Source: Bradyrhizobium sp. RD5-C2 (GTDB taxonomy: Bacteria > Pseudomonadota > Alphaproteobacteria > Rhizobiales > Xanthobacteraceae). Taken from it: DNA of 64,000 nucleotides. Under the pieces are notes generated by a model that did no database searches, was not told where the DNA came from, and was given only the letters and a program-made list of their open reading frames with translations. Below are positions 9,190 to 19,536 of this stretch, one piece after another. Where the stretch lies: positions 233,380-297,379 of the forward strand of contig NZ_BOVL01000008.1 in assembly GCF_019972155.1 (NCBI RefSeq). The letters run 5' to 3'. The translations under genes were made by a program, and so were the position numbers. Positions within the stretch are counted from its first letter, which is position 1. Each line of letters opens with the position of its first letter.

Positions 9190-12100
9190 TCAACGCGACC
9201 CGCTCGCCTCGCCGACCTCGTCCGCCCGCCCTGCAAACCGCAGCGCCAGGCGATCGAACCAGAGATAGATCACGGGCGTCGTGAACAGGGTCAGCAGCTG
9301 GCTCACCAAGAGGCCGCCGACAATCGAGATGCCGAGCGGATGCCGCAGCTCGGAGCCCGCGCCGCTGCCGAGCATCAGCGGCAGCGCGCCGAGCACGGCT
9401 GCCATCGTCGTCATGATGATCGGCCGGAACCGCAACAGGCAGGCCTGGTAGATCGCCTCCCGCGGCGGTTTGCTCTCGTTGCGCTCGGCATCGAGTGCGA
9501 AGTCGATCATCATGATCGCGTTCTTCTTCACGATGCCGATCAGGAGGATGATGCCGATGATCGCGATGATGGTGAGGTCCTGGCCTGCCATCATCAGCGC
9601 CAGCAACGCGCCGATCCCGGCCGAAGGCAGCGTCGAGAGGATGGTCAGCGGATGGATGAAGCTCTCATAGAGCACGCCCAGCACGATATAGACCGTGATG
9701 ATCGCAGCCAGGATCAGGAACAGCTGGTTGGAAAGCGAGGACTGGAACGCCAGCGCCGCGCCCTGGAAGCTCGTGATCATGCCGAGCGGCTGGTTGATTT
9801 CAGCCTGCGCCTGCTTGATCGCGGTCACCGCCCCGCCGAGCGAGGCGCCCGGCGCCAGGTTGAACGAAACGGTTGCCGACGGGAACTGGCCGAGATGTGA
9901 GACCTGCAACGGCGCGGTCTCGACCCGCATCCTGGCCATGACGGACAGCGGCACCGGCGTCGAGCCCACAGATGACGGTAGATAGATCGACGACAGCGAA
10001 TCCAGCGAGTTCTGCAACGACGGATCGGCCTCGAGGATGACGCGGTACTGGTTCGAATTGGTGAAGACGGTGGAGACGATGCGCTGGCCGTAGGAATCGT
10101 ACAGCGCGTTGTCGATCGTCGCCGGCGTGATGCCGAACCGCGCGGCCTGGTCGCGATCGATGTCCACGAATACCGAAAGTCCCTGTGCGGAGATGTCGCT
10201 GGTGACGTCGCTGAGCTCCGGCAATTCCCTGAGCTTGTCGACCAGCTTCGGCGTCCATTCCGCGAGTTCGTTCGGGTCGGCGTCTTGCAGGATGAACTGA
10301 TACTGCGTGCGGCTCACGGTGCCTTCGATGGTGAGGTCCTGGACCGGCTGCATGTAGAGCGTGATGCCGGTCAGATCAGCCGTACTGGCCTTGATCCGGT
10401 TCATGATCGTCGCGACGCCGGCCTTGCGCTGCTCGTGCGGCTTCAGATTGATCAGGATGCGGCCGCTGTTGAGCGTGGTGTTTGTGCCGTCGACGCCGAT
10501 GAACGACGACAGGCTCTCGACGTCGGGATCCCTGAGGATCGCGCTGGCGAGCCGCTGCTGCCGCTCGGCCATCGCCGCATAGGACACCGATTGCGGCGCC
10601 TCCGAGATCGCCTGGATCACGCCGGTGTCTTGCACCGGAAAGAAGCCCTTGGGGATGACCACGTAGAGCAGCGCCGTGAGACCAAAGGTGGCGAGCGCGA
10701 TCAGCAGTACGAACGTCTGGCGGTCGAGCACCCAGTTGAGCATCCGGCCGTAGATCGCGATGACGGCGTCGAAGCCTTCCCGGCTGAGCCGCTGGAAGGT
10801 GTTCTCGCGCGTCATACTCTCCGGCTTCAGCAGTTTTGCGCAGGCCATCGGCACCAGCGTCAGCGACACCACGGCGGAGATCAGGATCGTGACCGACAGC
10901 GTGATGGCGAATTCGCGGAACAGGCGGCCGACGACGTCGCCCATGAACAGCAGCGGGATCAGCACCGCGATCAGCGACACCGTCAGCGAGATGATGGTGA
11001 AGCCGATCTGCTCGGAGCCGCGCAGCGCCGCCTCGAGTGGAGATTCGCCCTCCTCGATATAGCGCGAGATGTTCTCGATCACGACGATGGCGTCGTCGAC
11101 CACGAAGCCGGTCGCGATCGTCAGCGCCATCAGCGACAGATTGTTCAGGCTGAAGCCGAACAGATACATCGCCCCCAGCGTGCCGACCAGCGACAGCGGC
11201 ACCGACAGGCTCGGGATCAGCGTGGCGCGGGTCGAGCGCAGGAACACGAAGATCACCAGCACGACCAGGATCACCGCAAGCGCCAGCTCGTATTCGACGT
11301 CGCGGACCGAGGCCCGGATCGTGACGGTGCGGTCGGTCAGGATGTTGAGGTCGATCGCCGCCGGCAGCGTCGCCTGCAACTGCGGCAACAGGTCCTTGAT
11401 GCCCTGGACCACCGAGATCACGTTGGCGCCGGGCTGGCGCTGGATGTTGAGGATGATCGCCTGCGTCTCGTTCATCCAGGCGCCGAGCTTGTCGTTCTGC
11501 GCGCCGTCGACGACGTTGCCGACGTCGCTGAGGCGGACCGGCGAGCCGTTCTTGTAGGCGATGATCAGCGAGCGGTAGTCGCTGGCATTGCGGATCTGGT
11601 CGTTGGCATTGATGGTGTAGGCCCGCATCGCGCCGTCGAAATTGCCCTTCGGCGTATTGACGTTGGCGTTGCCGAGCGTGGTGCGGAGATCGTCGATGTT
11701 CAGCCCATAGGCCGCGAGCTTGCGGATGTCGGCCTGGATGCGCACCGCGGGCCGCTGGCCGCCGCTGATGCTGACGAGGCCGACGCCAGGTAACTGCGAG
11801 ATCTTCTGCGCCAGCCGGGTGTCGACGAAGTCCTGCACCTGGGTCAGCGGCATGGTCTTCGAGGTCAGGCCCAGCGTCAGGATTGGCGCGTCAGCAGGAT
11901 TGACCTTGGCGTAGATCGGCGGCGCCGGCAGGTCCGACGGCAACAGATTGCCCGCGGCGTTGATCGCGGCCTGCACCTCCTGCTCGGCGACGTCGAGCGA
12001 GATCGACAGGCCGAACTGCAGTGTGATGACAGATGAACCGGCAGAGCTCACCGAGCTCATCTGGTTCAGATTCGGCATCTGGCCGAATTGCACCTCGAGC

Positions 12101-12297
12101 GGCGCCGTCACCGACGACGTCATCACGTCCGGGCTGGCGCCCGGATAGAAGGTCTGCACCTGGATAGTCGGATAATCGACTTCCGGCAGCGCTGCGACCG
12201 GCAGGAATCTGAACGCCAGCATGCCCGACAGCATGATGGCGATCATCATCAGGGTCGTCGCCACCGGCCGCAGGATGAATGGCCGCGACGGGTTCAT
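9190..12297 (-). CDS. RND efflux pump subunit, MdtB-like
   Basis: A 1035-residue inner-membrane RND transporter of standard length. It shows the N-terminal [20 protein letters not shown] helix, the porter-domain motif ([18 protein letters not shown]), the Asp pair in [15 protein letters not shown], and the C-terminal [19 protein letters not shown] motif. The ATG overlaps the adaptor stop by 4 bases, and the second pump gene starts 3 bases downstream. Together with that gene it should form a hetero-oligomeric drug or bile-salt type exporter driven by the proton gradient. The substrate cannot be read from sequence. Confidence 0.94.
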   Translation of the reverse strand: MNPSRPFILRPVATTLMMIAIMLSGMLAFRFLPVAALPEVDYPTIQVQTFYPGASPDVMTSSVTAPLEVQFGQMPNLNQMSSVSSAGSSVITLQFGLSISLDVAEQEVQAAINAAGNLLPSDLPAPPIYAKVNPADAPILTLGLTSKTMPLTQVQDFVDTRLAQKISQLPGVGLVSISGGQRPAVRIQADIRKLAAYGLNIDDLRTTLGNANVNTPKGNFDGAMRAYTINANDQIRNASDYRSLIIAYKNGSPVRLSDVGNVVDGAQNDKLGAWMNETQAIILNIQRQPGANVISVVQGIKDLLPQLQATLPAAIDLNILTDRTVTIRASVRDVEYELALAVILVVLVIFVFLRSTRATLIPSLSVPLSLVGTLGAMYLFGFSLNNLSLMALTIATGFVVDDAIVVIENISRYIEEGESPLEAALRGSEQIGFTIISLTVSLIAVLIPLLFMGDVVGRLFREFAITLSVTILISAVVSLTLVPMACAKLLKPESMTRENTFQRLSREGFDAVIAIYGRMLNWVLDRQTFVLLIALATFGLTALLYVVIPKGFFPVQDTGVIQAISEAPQSVSYAAMAERQQRLASAILRDPDVESLSSFIGVDGTNTTLNSGRILINLKPHEQRKAGVATIMNRIKASTADLTGITLYMQPVQDLTIEGTVSRTQYQFILQDADPNELAEWTPKLVDKLRELPELSDVTSDISAQGLSVFVDIDRDQAARFGITPATIDNALYDSYGQRIVSTVFTNSNQYRVILEADPSLQNSLDSLSSIYLPSSVGSTPVPLSVMARMRVETAPLQVSHLGQFPSATVSFNLAPGASLGGAVTAIKQAQAEINQPLGMITSFQGAALAFQSSLSNQLFLILAAIITVYIVLGVLYESFIHPLTILSTLPSAGIGALLALMMAGQDLTIIAIIGIILLIGIVKKNAIMMIDFALDAERNESKPPREAIYQACLLRFRPIIMTTMAAVLGALPLMLGSGAGSELRHPLGISIVGGLLVSQLLTLFTTPVIYLWFDRLALRFAGRADEVGEASGSR

Positions 12298-13634
12298 TTC
12301 TTCTGCCCGTCCGCGGAACCCTTATGGTCGCCGCCTCCCGGCTTGTCGGGAGCAGCGCCGCCCTTGCTATCTGTCTTGACGTCTCCCTTGGCGGTGCCAT
12401 TCGCCGCGCCGCTCGCCGTCCCCTTGGCCGCGCCGGCCGGGCTTGCGGCATCGGCGGCGGAGCGCACCACCACCTTGGCGCCCTCGCGCAGCTTGTCGGC
12501 GCCGTCGATCACGATGCGATCGCCGGGCACAAGCCCCGAGAGCACCTCGACGCGGTCGCCGTCGGTGACGCCGATTTTCACCGGCCGCACCGAGACCGTG
12601 CTGTCGGCGTTGACGAGATAGACGAAGGTGCCGGGGACGCCGCGCTGGATGCCGGCGGTCGACATCGTCGTGGCATCCTTGTGGGTGTCGAGCAGCAGGC
12701 GGATGTTGACGAACTGGTTCGGATAGAGCGTGCGTTTCTCGTTCTCGAACTGGGCGCGCAGCTTGATCGTGCCGGTGGTCGCATCGATCTGGCTGTCGAA
12801 GGTCTGCAGTGATCCCTCGGCGAGCTTGTTGGCGCCGCTGCGGTCATAGGCCGCCGTCGGCAGCACCGCGCCGTCCTTCAACCGCTTCGCGACCGCCTGC
12901 AGATTGTCCTCCGGCAGCGTGAACAGCACGCTGATCGGCTCGAGCTGCGTGATCACGACAAGGCCGTTGGTGTCGCCCGGCGTCACGTAGTTGCCGAGGT
13001 CGACCTGGCGCAGTCCGACCCGCCCGTTGATCGGCGAGACGATGTGACAATATTGCAAATTCACTTCGGCCGATTTCACCGACGCGCGGTCGGCCTCGAC
13101 CGTGCCCTGATACTGCGCGACCAGCGCGACCTGGGTATCGAGCGTCTGATGCGGCACGGCGTTCTGCGTGGCGAGGTTCTGGTAGCGGGTGAGATCGACC
13201 TGGGCGCCCTTCAGCTGCGCCTCGTCGCGCGCCAGAGTGCCCTTGGCCTGCGCCAGCGTCGCCTCATAGGGACGCGAATCGATCTCGGCGATCAGGTCAC
13301 CCTTCTTGACCTCATCACCCTCCTTGAAATCGATCTTCATCAGGTAGCCGCTGATCTGGCTCCGGATCGTCACGGTGGCGAGCGACGTCACGGTGCCGAG
13401 CGCATTCAGGCTGACGCCGATGTCGCCCTTGCCGACGGCCTCCGGCACGATCGACATCGGCCCGGCGTTGCGCCCGCCGCCGGCCTGCGGCGGCGCGGCC
13501 TGCTGCCGCGTCCACCAGACGATGCCGGCGAGCACCGCCAGCACGACACACCCGGTCAGAAACCCTCGCCCGCGCGACGGCCGCCTGGTTTGCTCGGGCG
13601 CCACAATCGACGGGTCTTTGACATGCTGGTCCAT
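12294..13634 (-). CDS. RND efflux periplasmic adaptor, MdtA-like
   Basis: A 446-residue membrane-fusion protein starting at the ATG at 13634; an in-frame GTG four codons upstream (13646) is the alternative. It has an N-terminal membrane anchor ([18 protein letters not shown]), a lipoyl half-motif ([28 protein letters not shown]), an alpha-hairpin with [21 protein letters not shown], the second lipoyl half ([18 protein letters not shown]), and beta-barrel and membrane-proximal domains. The C-terminal 50 residues are a low-complexity Ala/Gly/Lys tail ([20 protein letters not shown]), longer than usual. It is the first gene of the efflux operon. No regulator gene adjoins it, and the 179 bases upstream hold no operator I can call. 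Confidence 0.93.
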   Translation of the reverse strand: MDQHVKDPSIVAPEQTRRPSRGRGFLTGCVVLAVLAGIVWWTRQQAAPPQAGGGRNAGPMSIVPEAVGKGDIGVSLNALGTVTSLATVTIRSQISGYLMKIDFKEGDEVKKGDLIAEIDSRPYEATLAQAKGTLARDEAQLKGAQVDLTRYQNLATQNAVPHQTLDTQVALVAQYQGTVEADRASVKSAEVNLQYCHIVSPINGRVGLRQVDLGNYVTPGDTNGLVVITQLEPISVLFTLPEDNLQAVAKRLKDGAVLPTAAYDRSGANKLAEGSLQTFDSQIDATTGTIKLRAQFENEKRTLYPNQFVNIRLLLDTHKDATTMSTAGIQRGVPGTFVYLVNADSTVSVRPVKIGVTDGDRVEVLSGLVPGDRIVIDGADKLREGAKVVVRSAADAASPAGAAKGTASGAANGTAKGDVKTDSKGGAAPDKPGGGDHKGSADGQKK

Positions 13635-13813
13635 AAACTTGCCCACGAAGAAACACGAACGAGCTCGCGCCGCTCTATGTGTCCCCTGAAGTTCGCGCGC
13701 GCCACATCCGAGGAAGCATTTTGAACGCTTCGGTCGGACAAAGCGCGTTAAGAATCGGAAAGGATAGCCCTCCTTCCCGATCGGCCGCTGTTTCTCGCTG
13801 GATTGTGGCTATT

Positions 13814-15259
13814 TTACCCGATCATCTGTAGCCAGGGCAACACGATCAGCAACAATCCGGCAAAGTAGATTACGCCGAAGATCAGCCCGAACTTCCAGAA
13901 GTCGCCTTTGCCTATATAGCCGCTGCCGTAATACATCGGCGCCGGTCCGGTGGCGTAGGGTGAGATCACCCCCATCAGTCCGAGCGAATAGACGCACAGC
14001 AGCATCAGGGTCTGCACCGACAGGCCGGGAATGCTGGAGCCGACGGCGAGCACCACCGGCAGCACGGCGGCGGTATGCGAGGTGATGCTCGAGAAGAAAT
14101 AGTGGATCCAGAAGAAGAATGTGACGAGCAGGATCATCCCGACCAGCGGCGACGTCCCTGCGAGCGGCTTCGCATAACCCTCGGCCACCCATTTGATGAA
14201 GCCGATCTCGTTGAGACCCGACGACAGCGTGAGCAGCGAGGTGAAATAGAAAAATACCTCCCACGCGCTCTTCTCCGCGACGATGTCTTCGAACGCGATC
14301 ACACCTGACAGCAGCATCAGCGAGATCACGACGAACACCACCGTGGTCGCGTTGATGAAGTTCGAGCCGAGCAGCGGCACGCTGATGTTGGGATTGGAGC
14401 CGCAGATCCACAGGAACATCGCGAGCAGCACCAGCACCGCCATGATCCATTCGTGGCGCGACGGCGGCCCCATCTTGGCGAGCTCGCCCTCGCTCCAGGT
14501 CACGATCTCCGGGCTCTCCTTGATCTCGGGCCGGCAGATGACGTAGCTCAACAGCGGCACCAGCAGCAGCAAGAGGATACCCAGCGGCGCGAATCCGATG
14601 AACCATTGCGACCAGCCGATCTCGATATTGACGAGCTTCTTGGCGATCGACAGCGCGGCGGCGTTCGGCGCCAGCGCGGTCAGAAACAGCGAGCTGGTGA
14701 CGGCCGTGGTCGCAAACGCCGTCCACATCACGAAGGTGCCGATCTTGCCCGCGGTCGGGCCGGGCTCGGAGCCGTAGATGCGCGGGATGTTGCTGACGAT
14801 CGGATAGATGGTGCCGCCCGAGCGTGCGGTGTTGGAGGGCGTTGCCGGCGCCAGCACCAGATCGGAGAACGCCACCGCATAGCCGAGCCCGATCGTGCGG
14901 CGGCCGAGCCCGCGCACCAGGAGCAGCGCCAGCCGGCGGCCGAGCCCGCTCTTGCGGTAGCCGATCGAGAACACGAAGGCGCCGACGATCAGCCACACCG
15001 TGCTCTCGGAGAAGCCGGCGAGCATCCAGCGCAGCGACTTGTTCGGGTCAGGCTCGACGTAGCCGCCGACACCGGCGACCGTGAGGCCGATCAGGCCCAC
15101 GGCGCCGACCGGCATCGATTCGAGGATCAGCCCGGTGATCACGGCGGCGAACACCGCAAAATAGTGCCACTGATTGGCGTTCAGCCCTGATGGCACCGGC
15201 ACCAGATAGATCACCAGCCAGACCAGCAACGGCGCAAACGTCCGCCATGACGATTTCAT
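13814..15259 (-). CDS. DASS-family sodium-coupled anion symporter (SLC13/CitT-like)
   Basis: A 481-residue polytopic membrane protein. The N-terminal WHYFAVFAAVITGLILESMPVGAVGLIGL segment is typical of the divalent anion:sodium symporters, as is the first SNT motif (APATPSNTARSGGTIYPIV). A matching C-terminal half carries VISPYATGPAPMYYGSGYI, as in CitT/TtdT-type dicarboxylate carriers. The substrate is probably a di- or tricarboxylate, or sulfate; the sequence does not decide. The start is supported by GAGGGGGA upstream of the ATG. It is monocistronic: its upstream region is shared with aat, which runs the other way. Confidence 0.88.
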   Translation of the reverse strand: MKSSWRTFAPLLVWLVIYLVPVPSGLNANQWHYFAVFAAVITGLILESMPVGAVGLIGLTVAGVGGYVEPDPNKSLRWMLAGFSESTVWLIVGAFVFSIGYRKSGLGRRLALLLVRGLGRRTIGLGYAVAFSDLVLAPATPSNTARSGGTIYPIVSNIPRIYGSEPGPTAGKIGTFVMWTAFATTAVTSSLFLTALAPNAAALSIAKKLVNIEIGWSQWFIGFAPLGILLLLLVPLLSYVICRPEIKESPEIVTWSEGELAKMGPPSRHEWIMAVLVLLAMFLWICGSNPNISVPLLGSNFINATTVVFVVISLMLLSGVIAFEDIVAEKSAWEVFFYFTSLLTLSSGLNEIGFIKWVAEGYAKPLAGTSPLVGMILLVTFFFWIHYFFSSITSHTAAVLPVVLAVGSSIPGLSVQTLMLLCVYSLGLMGVISPYATGPAPMYYGSGYIGKGDFWKFGLIFGVIYFAGLLLIVLPWLQMIG

Positions 15260-15482
15260 GCAGCGTCCCCCTCACCTGTGTTGATTGTCAGGCGCGCAAG
15301 CCGCCATGTCCCGGGCGTCGGCGCCATCTTTTTGCGGCAATGTAGCATGGCCGCGCAGTCCGTCTCGGGAAACTGCGGCGGAATGGCGCGGCTTGTGGAG
15401 GAACCGGCGCGTTTCGTCAACACGTCGCGACCCCTGGCAGGCCCCATCGCAAGTCTGCCCGCGCTTTGCTATCTTCGCCGGC

Positions 15483-16163
15483 ATGACCGCACGCGACTCC
15501 GCCTCCTCCGAGATCACGCCCGAGGTGCTGCTGCGCGCCTATGCCTGCGGCATCTTCCCGATGGCGGAGAGCGCCGACGATCCGACCCTGTTCTGGGTCG
15601 AGCCCGAATTGCGCGGCGTGATTCCATTCGACGGCTTCCGTGTCGCCTCCCGCCTGGCGCGCACCGTGCGCTCGGATGTGTTCAGCGTCACCGTCGATAC
15701 CGCGTTCAAGGCCGTGATCGCCGGTTGCGCGGCGCCGCAGCCCGGCCGCGACGACACCTGGATCAACAAGCGGATCCGCGATCTCTATCTCGGACTGCAC
15801 GCGTCAGGCCATTGCCACAGTGTCGAGGTCTGGCAGGACGACAATCTGGTCGGCGGCCTCTACGGCGTCAGCCTCGGCCGCGCCTTCTTCGGCGAGAGCA
15901 TGTTTCACACCACGCGCGACGCATCGAAGGTGGCGCTGGTGCATCTGGTGGCCCGATTGATCGCGGGCGGGTTCGAGCTGCTCGACACGCAATATGTGAC
16001 CGAGCATCTGAAGACGTTCGGCGCGGTGGAGATTTCGCGCCGCCGCTATCGCGCGCTGCTCGACAAGGCGATCGCAGGCGAGCCGGCGGATTTCCGCAAG
16101 CTCGACACGACACAGCCGGTCAAGGGTGCCGAGGCGCTTTCGATCATCGCTGCGCGCAATTGA
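15483..16163 (+). CDS. aat: Leucyl/phenylalanyl-tRNA--protein transferase
   Basis: Transfers Leu or Phe from aminoacyl-tRNA to proteins with N-terminal Arg or Lys, feeding the ClpS/ClpAP N-degron pathway in the cytoplasm. The ATG at 15483 gives 226 residues, the normal family length; the frame is open further upstream but that part looks non-coding. Family motifs are clear: [76 protein letters not shown] and [17 protein letters not shown]. It is a single gene, followed immediately by an inverted-repeat element. Confidence 0.95.
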   Translation: MTARDSASSEITPEVLLRAYACGIFPMAESADDPTLFWVEPELRGVIPFDGFRVASRLARTVRSDVFSVTVDTAFKAVIAGCAAPQPGRDDTWINKRIRDLYLGLHASGHCHSVEVWQDDNLVGGLYGVSLGRAFFGESMFHTTRDASKVALVHLVARLIAGGFELLDTQYVTEHLKTFGAVEISRRRYRALLDKAIAGEPADFRKLDTTQPVKGAEALSIIAARN

Positions 16164-16176
16164 TCTCGCGGCGGAT

Positions 16177-16263
16177 GTAGCCCGGATGAAGCGAAGCGCA
16201 ATCCGGGACGACGCTATCCGCGCAGAAAGAACCCGGATTTCGCTAACGCTCCATCCGGGCTAC
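16177..16263. repeat. Inverted-repeat element (GTAGCCCGGATG... type), 87 bp
   Basis: The ends are inverted copies: GTAGCCCGGATG at the left and CATCCGGGCTAC at the right, with inner arms GCGCAATCCGGG and AACCCGGATTTCGC. It fills the gap between the convergent aat and DUF2155 genes and may act as a bidirectional terminator. Such GTAGCCCGGATGnAGCG elements are widespread in proteobacterial genomes. Only one copy of this type is in the window. Confidence 0.8.
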
Positions 16264-16273
16264 GCAGTGCCAA

Positions 16274-17266
16274 TCAATTTCCGAACAATCCGCCGAACAG
16301 TCCGCCCGGCCGCTGCTGCTGGGGCGGCGGAGGTGGCGGCGGCTGCTGCTGGTATTGCGGCAGCGGTTGCGGCGGCGGACGCGGTGCGGCCTGCTTCGGC
16401 GGCGCGCGCTTCTGGGCCGGCGGCGGAGGCGTCGGCGCCTTCGGCGGATCGGGCGCGGCGGTCACGATGGTCTGGTCCGGGCCTTTGCAGTCGGTCAGCC
16501 AGATGTCGTAGATCGGATGCTCGACGCCATGCAGGCCGGGGCTCGCCGCGAACATCCAGCCGGAGAATATCCGCTTCACCTCGCCCTGCAACGTGATCTC
16601 GTCGACCTCGACAAAGGCGTCGGTGTTGGCGGCTTCCGTCGACGGCCTGGTGTAGCAGGCATCGGTCTTCACCCGCAGCGCGCCGAACTGCACGGTCTCG
16701 CCGATGTCCTCGTCGAAATTGATGATGCGCCCGGTGATCTTGTCGAGGCCGGAGAAGCTCGCCTTCTTGTTGGTGATCTTGGTCGACGGTGGCTCCTGCA
16801 CGACCTCGTCGCCCGGCTGCAACGCGGCCGGTGTCTGCGGCGCCGCGCCCGGAGCCGCGCCCTTGGCGGCCGGACGCTGCCCCGGCGCCGGGTTGGCTGC
16901 GGGCGGTGTGTTGGCAACGGCGGGCCCACCGGGCTGCGGCGGCTGCACCGCAACGCCGGGCGGCGCGACAGTGCTGCCTGGCGGCGGTGCCAAAGGCTGC
17001 GACTGCACATTACCAGGCGGCGGCACCGACTGGCCCGGCGGCAACGCGCGCGGCTGCGTTGGCAGCAGACGGCCGCGCGGCAGTTCCGGCACTTCCTCGT
17101 CGTCGTCGCTGGGTGGCGCCACCTGGCCACGCGGAATCGAGCCGGGCGGACGCGGCGCGGGATCGGAGAAAATCGTTCCGATCTGCGCGCGCGCGGGCGG
17201 CGCAAGCGAGATGGTTGAGGCGGCGACCAGGGCCGCAAAGCCAGTCAGGGCAATGGTTCGAAGCAT
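16274..17266 (-). CDS. DUF2155 domain protein, exported, proline-rich
   Basis: A 330-residue protein starting at the ATG at 17266 (MLRTIALTGF); the much longer open frame upstream runs antisense to the SDR gene and is not coding. A signal peptide (ALTGFAALVAASTISLAPPARAQ) is followed by about 150 residues rich in Pro, Gly and Gln. The DUF2155 domain then covers about residues 175-275: LDKITGRIINFDEDIGETV, VKTDACYTRP, VDEITLQGEVKRIFSGWMFAASPGLHGVEHPIYDIWLTDC. A Pro/Gln-rich tail ends in QQRPGGLFGGLFGN. DUF2155 proteins are conserved periplasmic proteins of Rhizobiales, of unknown function. The proline-rich flanks are longer than the domain itself and suggest an extended linker in the envelope. 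Confidence 0.87.
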   Translation of the reverse strand: MLRTIALTGFAALVAASTISLAPPARAQIGTIFSDPAPRPPGSIPRGQVAPPSDDDEEVPELPRGRLLPTQPRALPPGQSVPPPGNVQSQPLAPPPGSTVAPPGVAVQPPQPGGPAVANTPPAANPAPGQRPAAKGAAPGAAPQTPAALQPGDEVVQEPPSTKITNKKASFSGLDKITGRIINFDEDIGETVQFGALRVKTDACYTRPSTEAANTDAFVEVDEITLQGEVKRIFSGWMFAASPGLHGVEHPIYDIWLTDCKGPDQTIVTAAPDPPKAPTPPPPAQKRAPPKQAAPRPPPQPLPQYQQQPPPPPPPQQQRPGGLFGGLFGN

Positions 17267-17524
17267 CTCGCGGGCTTTAAAAGGCGAATCGGGCTCGCGA
17301 CAGTTTACCTTGATATCGGCCGCTCGCAGGCCTCCGGTTAACACGCCGAATACGGCGGGGAAAGGGCGCCCGGAGGCCCGTCCCCGGGCCGTCGGCCAGG
17401 CACGGGTCACCCTCTGGTCACCCTTGGGAACACGTGTGATAGTCCTCACGCTGAAGGCGCGCGACACCGCGCGAAAACCTGAGAAAATCCGGATCGAACC
17501 GGACCAGCCAGAGGAAACCCAAAC

Positions 17525-18304
17525 ATGCCAGATCGCATCAGGCTCGACGGCCGGGTTGCCGTCGTCACCGGGGCTGCCGGCGTCATCGGAACCGCCACGC
17601 TCCAGCTGCTCGCCGAACGTGGGGCCCGGATCGTCGCAGTCGACCGCAAGGGGGCCGATCTTGCAGCGGCCATCAAGGACCTCCCCGCCTCGGCCGAGGC
17701 CCTCGCGATCACCGCGGACGTCACCGATGAGGACGAGGTCAGGGACTATGTCCGCGCCGCCGTCGACCGCTTCGGCACCATCGACGCCTTCTACAACAAC
17801 GCCGGCATCGAGGGCGACGTCAGGCCGATCCAGGAATATTCGCTGGAGAGCTTTCGCCGGGTGCTCGACGTCAATGTCGTCGGCGTCTTCCTCGGCATGA
17901 AGCATGTGCTGCCTGTGATGCTGAAGCAGAACAAGGGCAGCATCATCAACACCGCCTCGATCGCCGGCCTGATGGGATCGCCGATGATCGCGGTCTACAG
18001 CGCCAGCAAGCACGCGGTGATCGGGCTGACCAAGAGCGCGGCCTGGGAATGCACCGGCACCGGCGTGCGGGTCAATTGCGTCTGCCCCGGCATGATCGAG
18101 AGCCGGATGCTGAGCACCATTCTGCAGGGACGTTCCGGCGGCAACGCGCCGCCGCCGGTCGAGAAGATCGTCGACCGCATCCCGGCGCGCCGGCTCGGCC
18201 TCGCAAGCGAGGTCGCATCGATCGTCGCTTTCCTCGCTTCCGACGAGGCGAGCTACGTCTCCGGCTCCGCCTACACCGTCGACGGCGGCCGCACCGCCGC
18301 CTGA
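17525..18304 (+). CDS. SDR-family NAD(P)-dependent oxidoreductase
   Basis: A 259-residue classical short-chain dehydrogenase. The ATG follows GAGGAAACC. The cofactor motif is TGAAGVIG, an acidic residue after the second strand (VAVDRKG) suggests NAD preference, and NNAG (YNNAGIEG), the catalytic Ser (NTASIAGLMG) and YSASK are all present. The C-terminal end (SGSAYTVDGGRTAA) is intact. The alpha/beta hydrolase 120 bases downstream is on the same strand beyond a palindromic repeat, so the two may be used together. The substrate is unknown. Confidence 0.92.
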   Translation: MPDRIRLDGRVAVVTGAAGVIGTATLQLLAERGARIVAVDRKGADLAAAIKDLPASAEALAITADVTDEDEVRDYVRAAVDRFGTIDAFYNNAGIEGDVRPIQEYSLESFRRVLDVNVVGVFLGMKHVLPVMLKQNKGSIINTASIAGLMGSPMIAVYSASKHAVIGLTKSAAWECTGTGVRVNCVCPGMIESRMLSTILQGRSGGNAPPPVEKIVDRIPARRLGLASEVASIVAFLASDEASYVSGSAYTVDGGRTAA

Positions 18305-18311
18305 CACAACC

Positions 18312-18391
18312 GTCATTCCGGGGCGGTCCGCAGGACCGAACCCGGAATCTCGAGATTCCGGGTTCGATGTTACGCATCGCCCCGGAATGAC
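18312..18391. repeat. Palindromic element (GTCATTCCGGGGCG type), 80 bp
   Basis: The outer arms are GTCATTCCGGGGCG and CGCCCCGGAATGAC; the centre is a perfect 28-base palindrome around CTCGAG (GAACCCGGAATC on each side). It can fold into a long cruciform or RNA hairpin between the SDR and esterase genes. Elements of this appearance are common between genes in Bradyrhizobium. Confidence 0.85.
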
Positions 18392-18427
18392 ATCAATCAA
18401 AACCGAACATCATAGGTCACAACCAAT

Positions 18428-19369
18428 ATGCCCGTCGTTCTCGATCCCGATGCCGCTGCCGTCTACAAGGCTTTCCAGGAGGCCGGCCGCCCCGCCTATG
18501 AATCGCTGACCGCACCGGAAGCGCGCGACTATTATCGCGCCGCCCGCATCGTCTCCAATCCCGAGCCGCCGGCCCTTGAATCGAGCAAGCCGCTTGCGAT
18601 CCCGGCGCCGCACGGCGCGATCCCGGCCCGCATCTACACGCCGAAGACGCTGCGCAGGAAGGACGGGCTCGCGCCGTGCCTGGTGTTCTTCCATGGCGGC
18701 GGCTGGGTGATCGGCGATCTCGACACCCATGAGGTGGTTTGCCAGAAGCTCGCCCATGAGGGCGAACTGATCGTGATCTCGGTCGACTACCGGCTGGCGC
18801 CCGAGCACCGCTTCCCTGCTGCGGTGGACGACGCCGTCACCGCAACCAAATGGGTCGCCGCCAACGCCAAGGCGCTCGGCATCGATGCTGCGCGCCTGAT
18901 CGTCGGCGGCGACAGCGCCGGCGGCAATCTGGCTGCGGTGGTCGCCCTCACCGCCCGCGACGGCGGACCGAAGCTCGCCGCCCAGCTGCTGGTCTATCCC
19001 GCGACTGATTTCTCGCGGAAGCATCCCTCGCATCGCGAGCCCGAGACCAGCATCCTGTTGACGCATTCGGTGATCGGCTGGTTCGGCGACCATTATCTCG
19101 GCGGCGCCGACAACAGCGACTGGCGCGCCTCGCCCGCGCGCGCGAAAGACTTCGCCGGATTGCCGCTGGCCTATGTGCTGACCGCCGGCGCCGATCCGCT
19201 GCGCGACGAAGGCGACGAGTACGCCAAATTCCTCAAGGACGCCGGCGTGCCCGTCACCTACCGGCATTTCCCCGGCCAGTTCCATGGCTTCTTCACCATG
19301 GGCAAGCTGCTCAACCAGGCCAACATCGCGGTGACCGAGATCAGCGCCTGGCTGAAGACGCTCGGCTAG
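18428..19369 (+). CDS. Alpha/beta hydrolase, hormone-sensitive-lipase family
   Basis: A 313-residue esterase. It has the HSL oxyanion motif HGGGW (FFHGGGWVIGD), the nucleophile GDSAGG, an acidic residue in GADPLRDEG and the catalytic His in PGQFHGFF. The N-terminal cap helices (VLDPDAAAVYKAFQEAGRPA) are typical of acetyl-esterase/Aes-like members. No signal peptide is seen, so it is cytoplasmic. It probably hydrolyses short-chain carboxyl esters; the exact substrate is unknown. It lies downstream of the SDR gene on the same strand. Confidence 0.92.
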   Translation: MPVVLDPDAAAVYKAFQEAGRPAYESLTAPEARDYYRAARIVSNPEPPALESSKPLAIPAPHGAIPARIYTPKTLRRKDGLAPCLVFFHGGGWVIGDLDTHEVVCQKLAHEGELIVISVDYRLAPEHRFPAAVDDAVTATKWVAANAKALGIDAARLIVGGDSAGGNLAAVVALTARDGGPKLAAQLLVYPATDFSRKHPSHREPETSILLTHSVIGWFGDHYLGGADNSDWRASPARAKDFAGLPLAYVLTAGADPLRDEGDEYAKFLKDAGVPVTYRHFPGQFHGFFTMGKLLNQANIAVTEISAWLKTLG

Positions 19370-19536
19370 CGATCCGATCCGGGCGACGCGCTTGCAGCGT
19401 CGCCCTCTCGATCGAAGCTCGGAGTGGATGGCGCGCGCAGCTTGCGGCGTTAGCGCGCCTTGAAGTTCCCCGCGCCGCGCGATAGTGCGGCCGGGCACGC
19501 TTCGCGCCACCGGGCACTCCAGCCATCGAGATCGTC

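Noticed and set aside
5902..12297. Long open frames antisense to the RND pump genes (for example 7612-9078 and 10285-11793 on the plus strand)
   Set aside because: They are rich in Arg, His, Asp and Gln in the pattern produced by reading GC-rich genes backwards, and the pump genes are unambiguous.
17267..18400. Open frame extending the DUF2155 gene far upstream
   Set aside because: It runs antisense to a clear SDR gene and lacks protein-like composition; the signal peptide at 17266 gives the true start.
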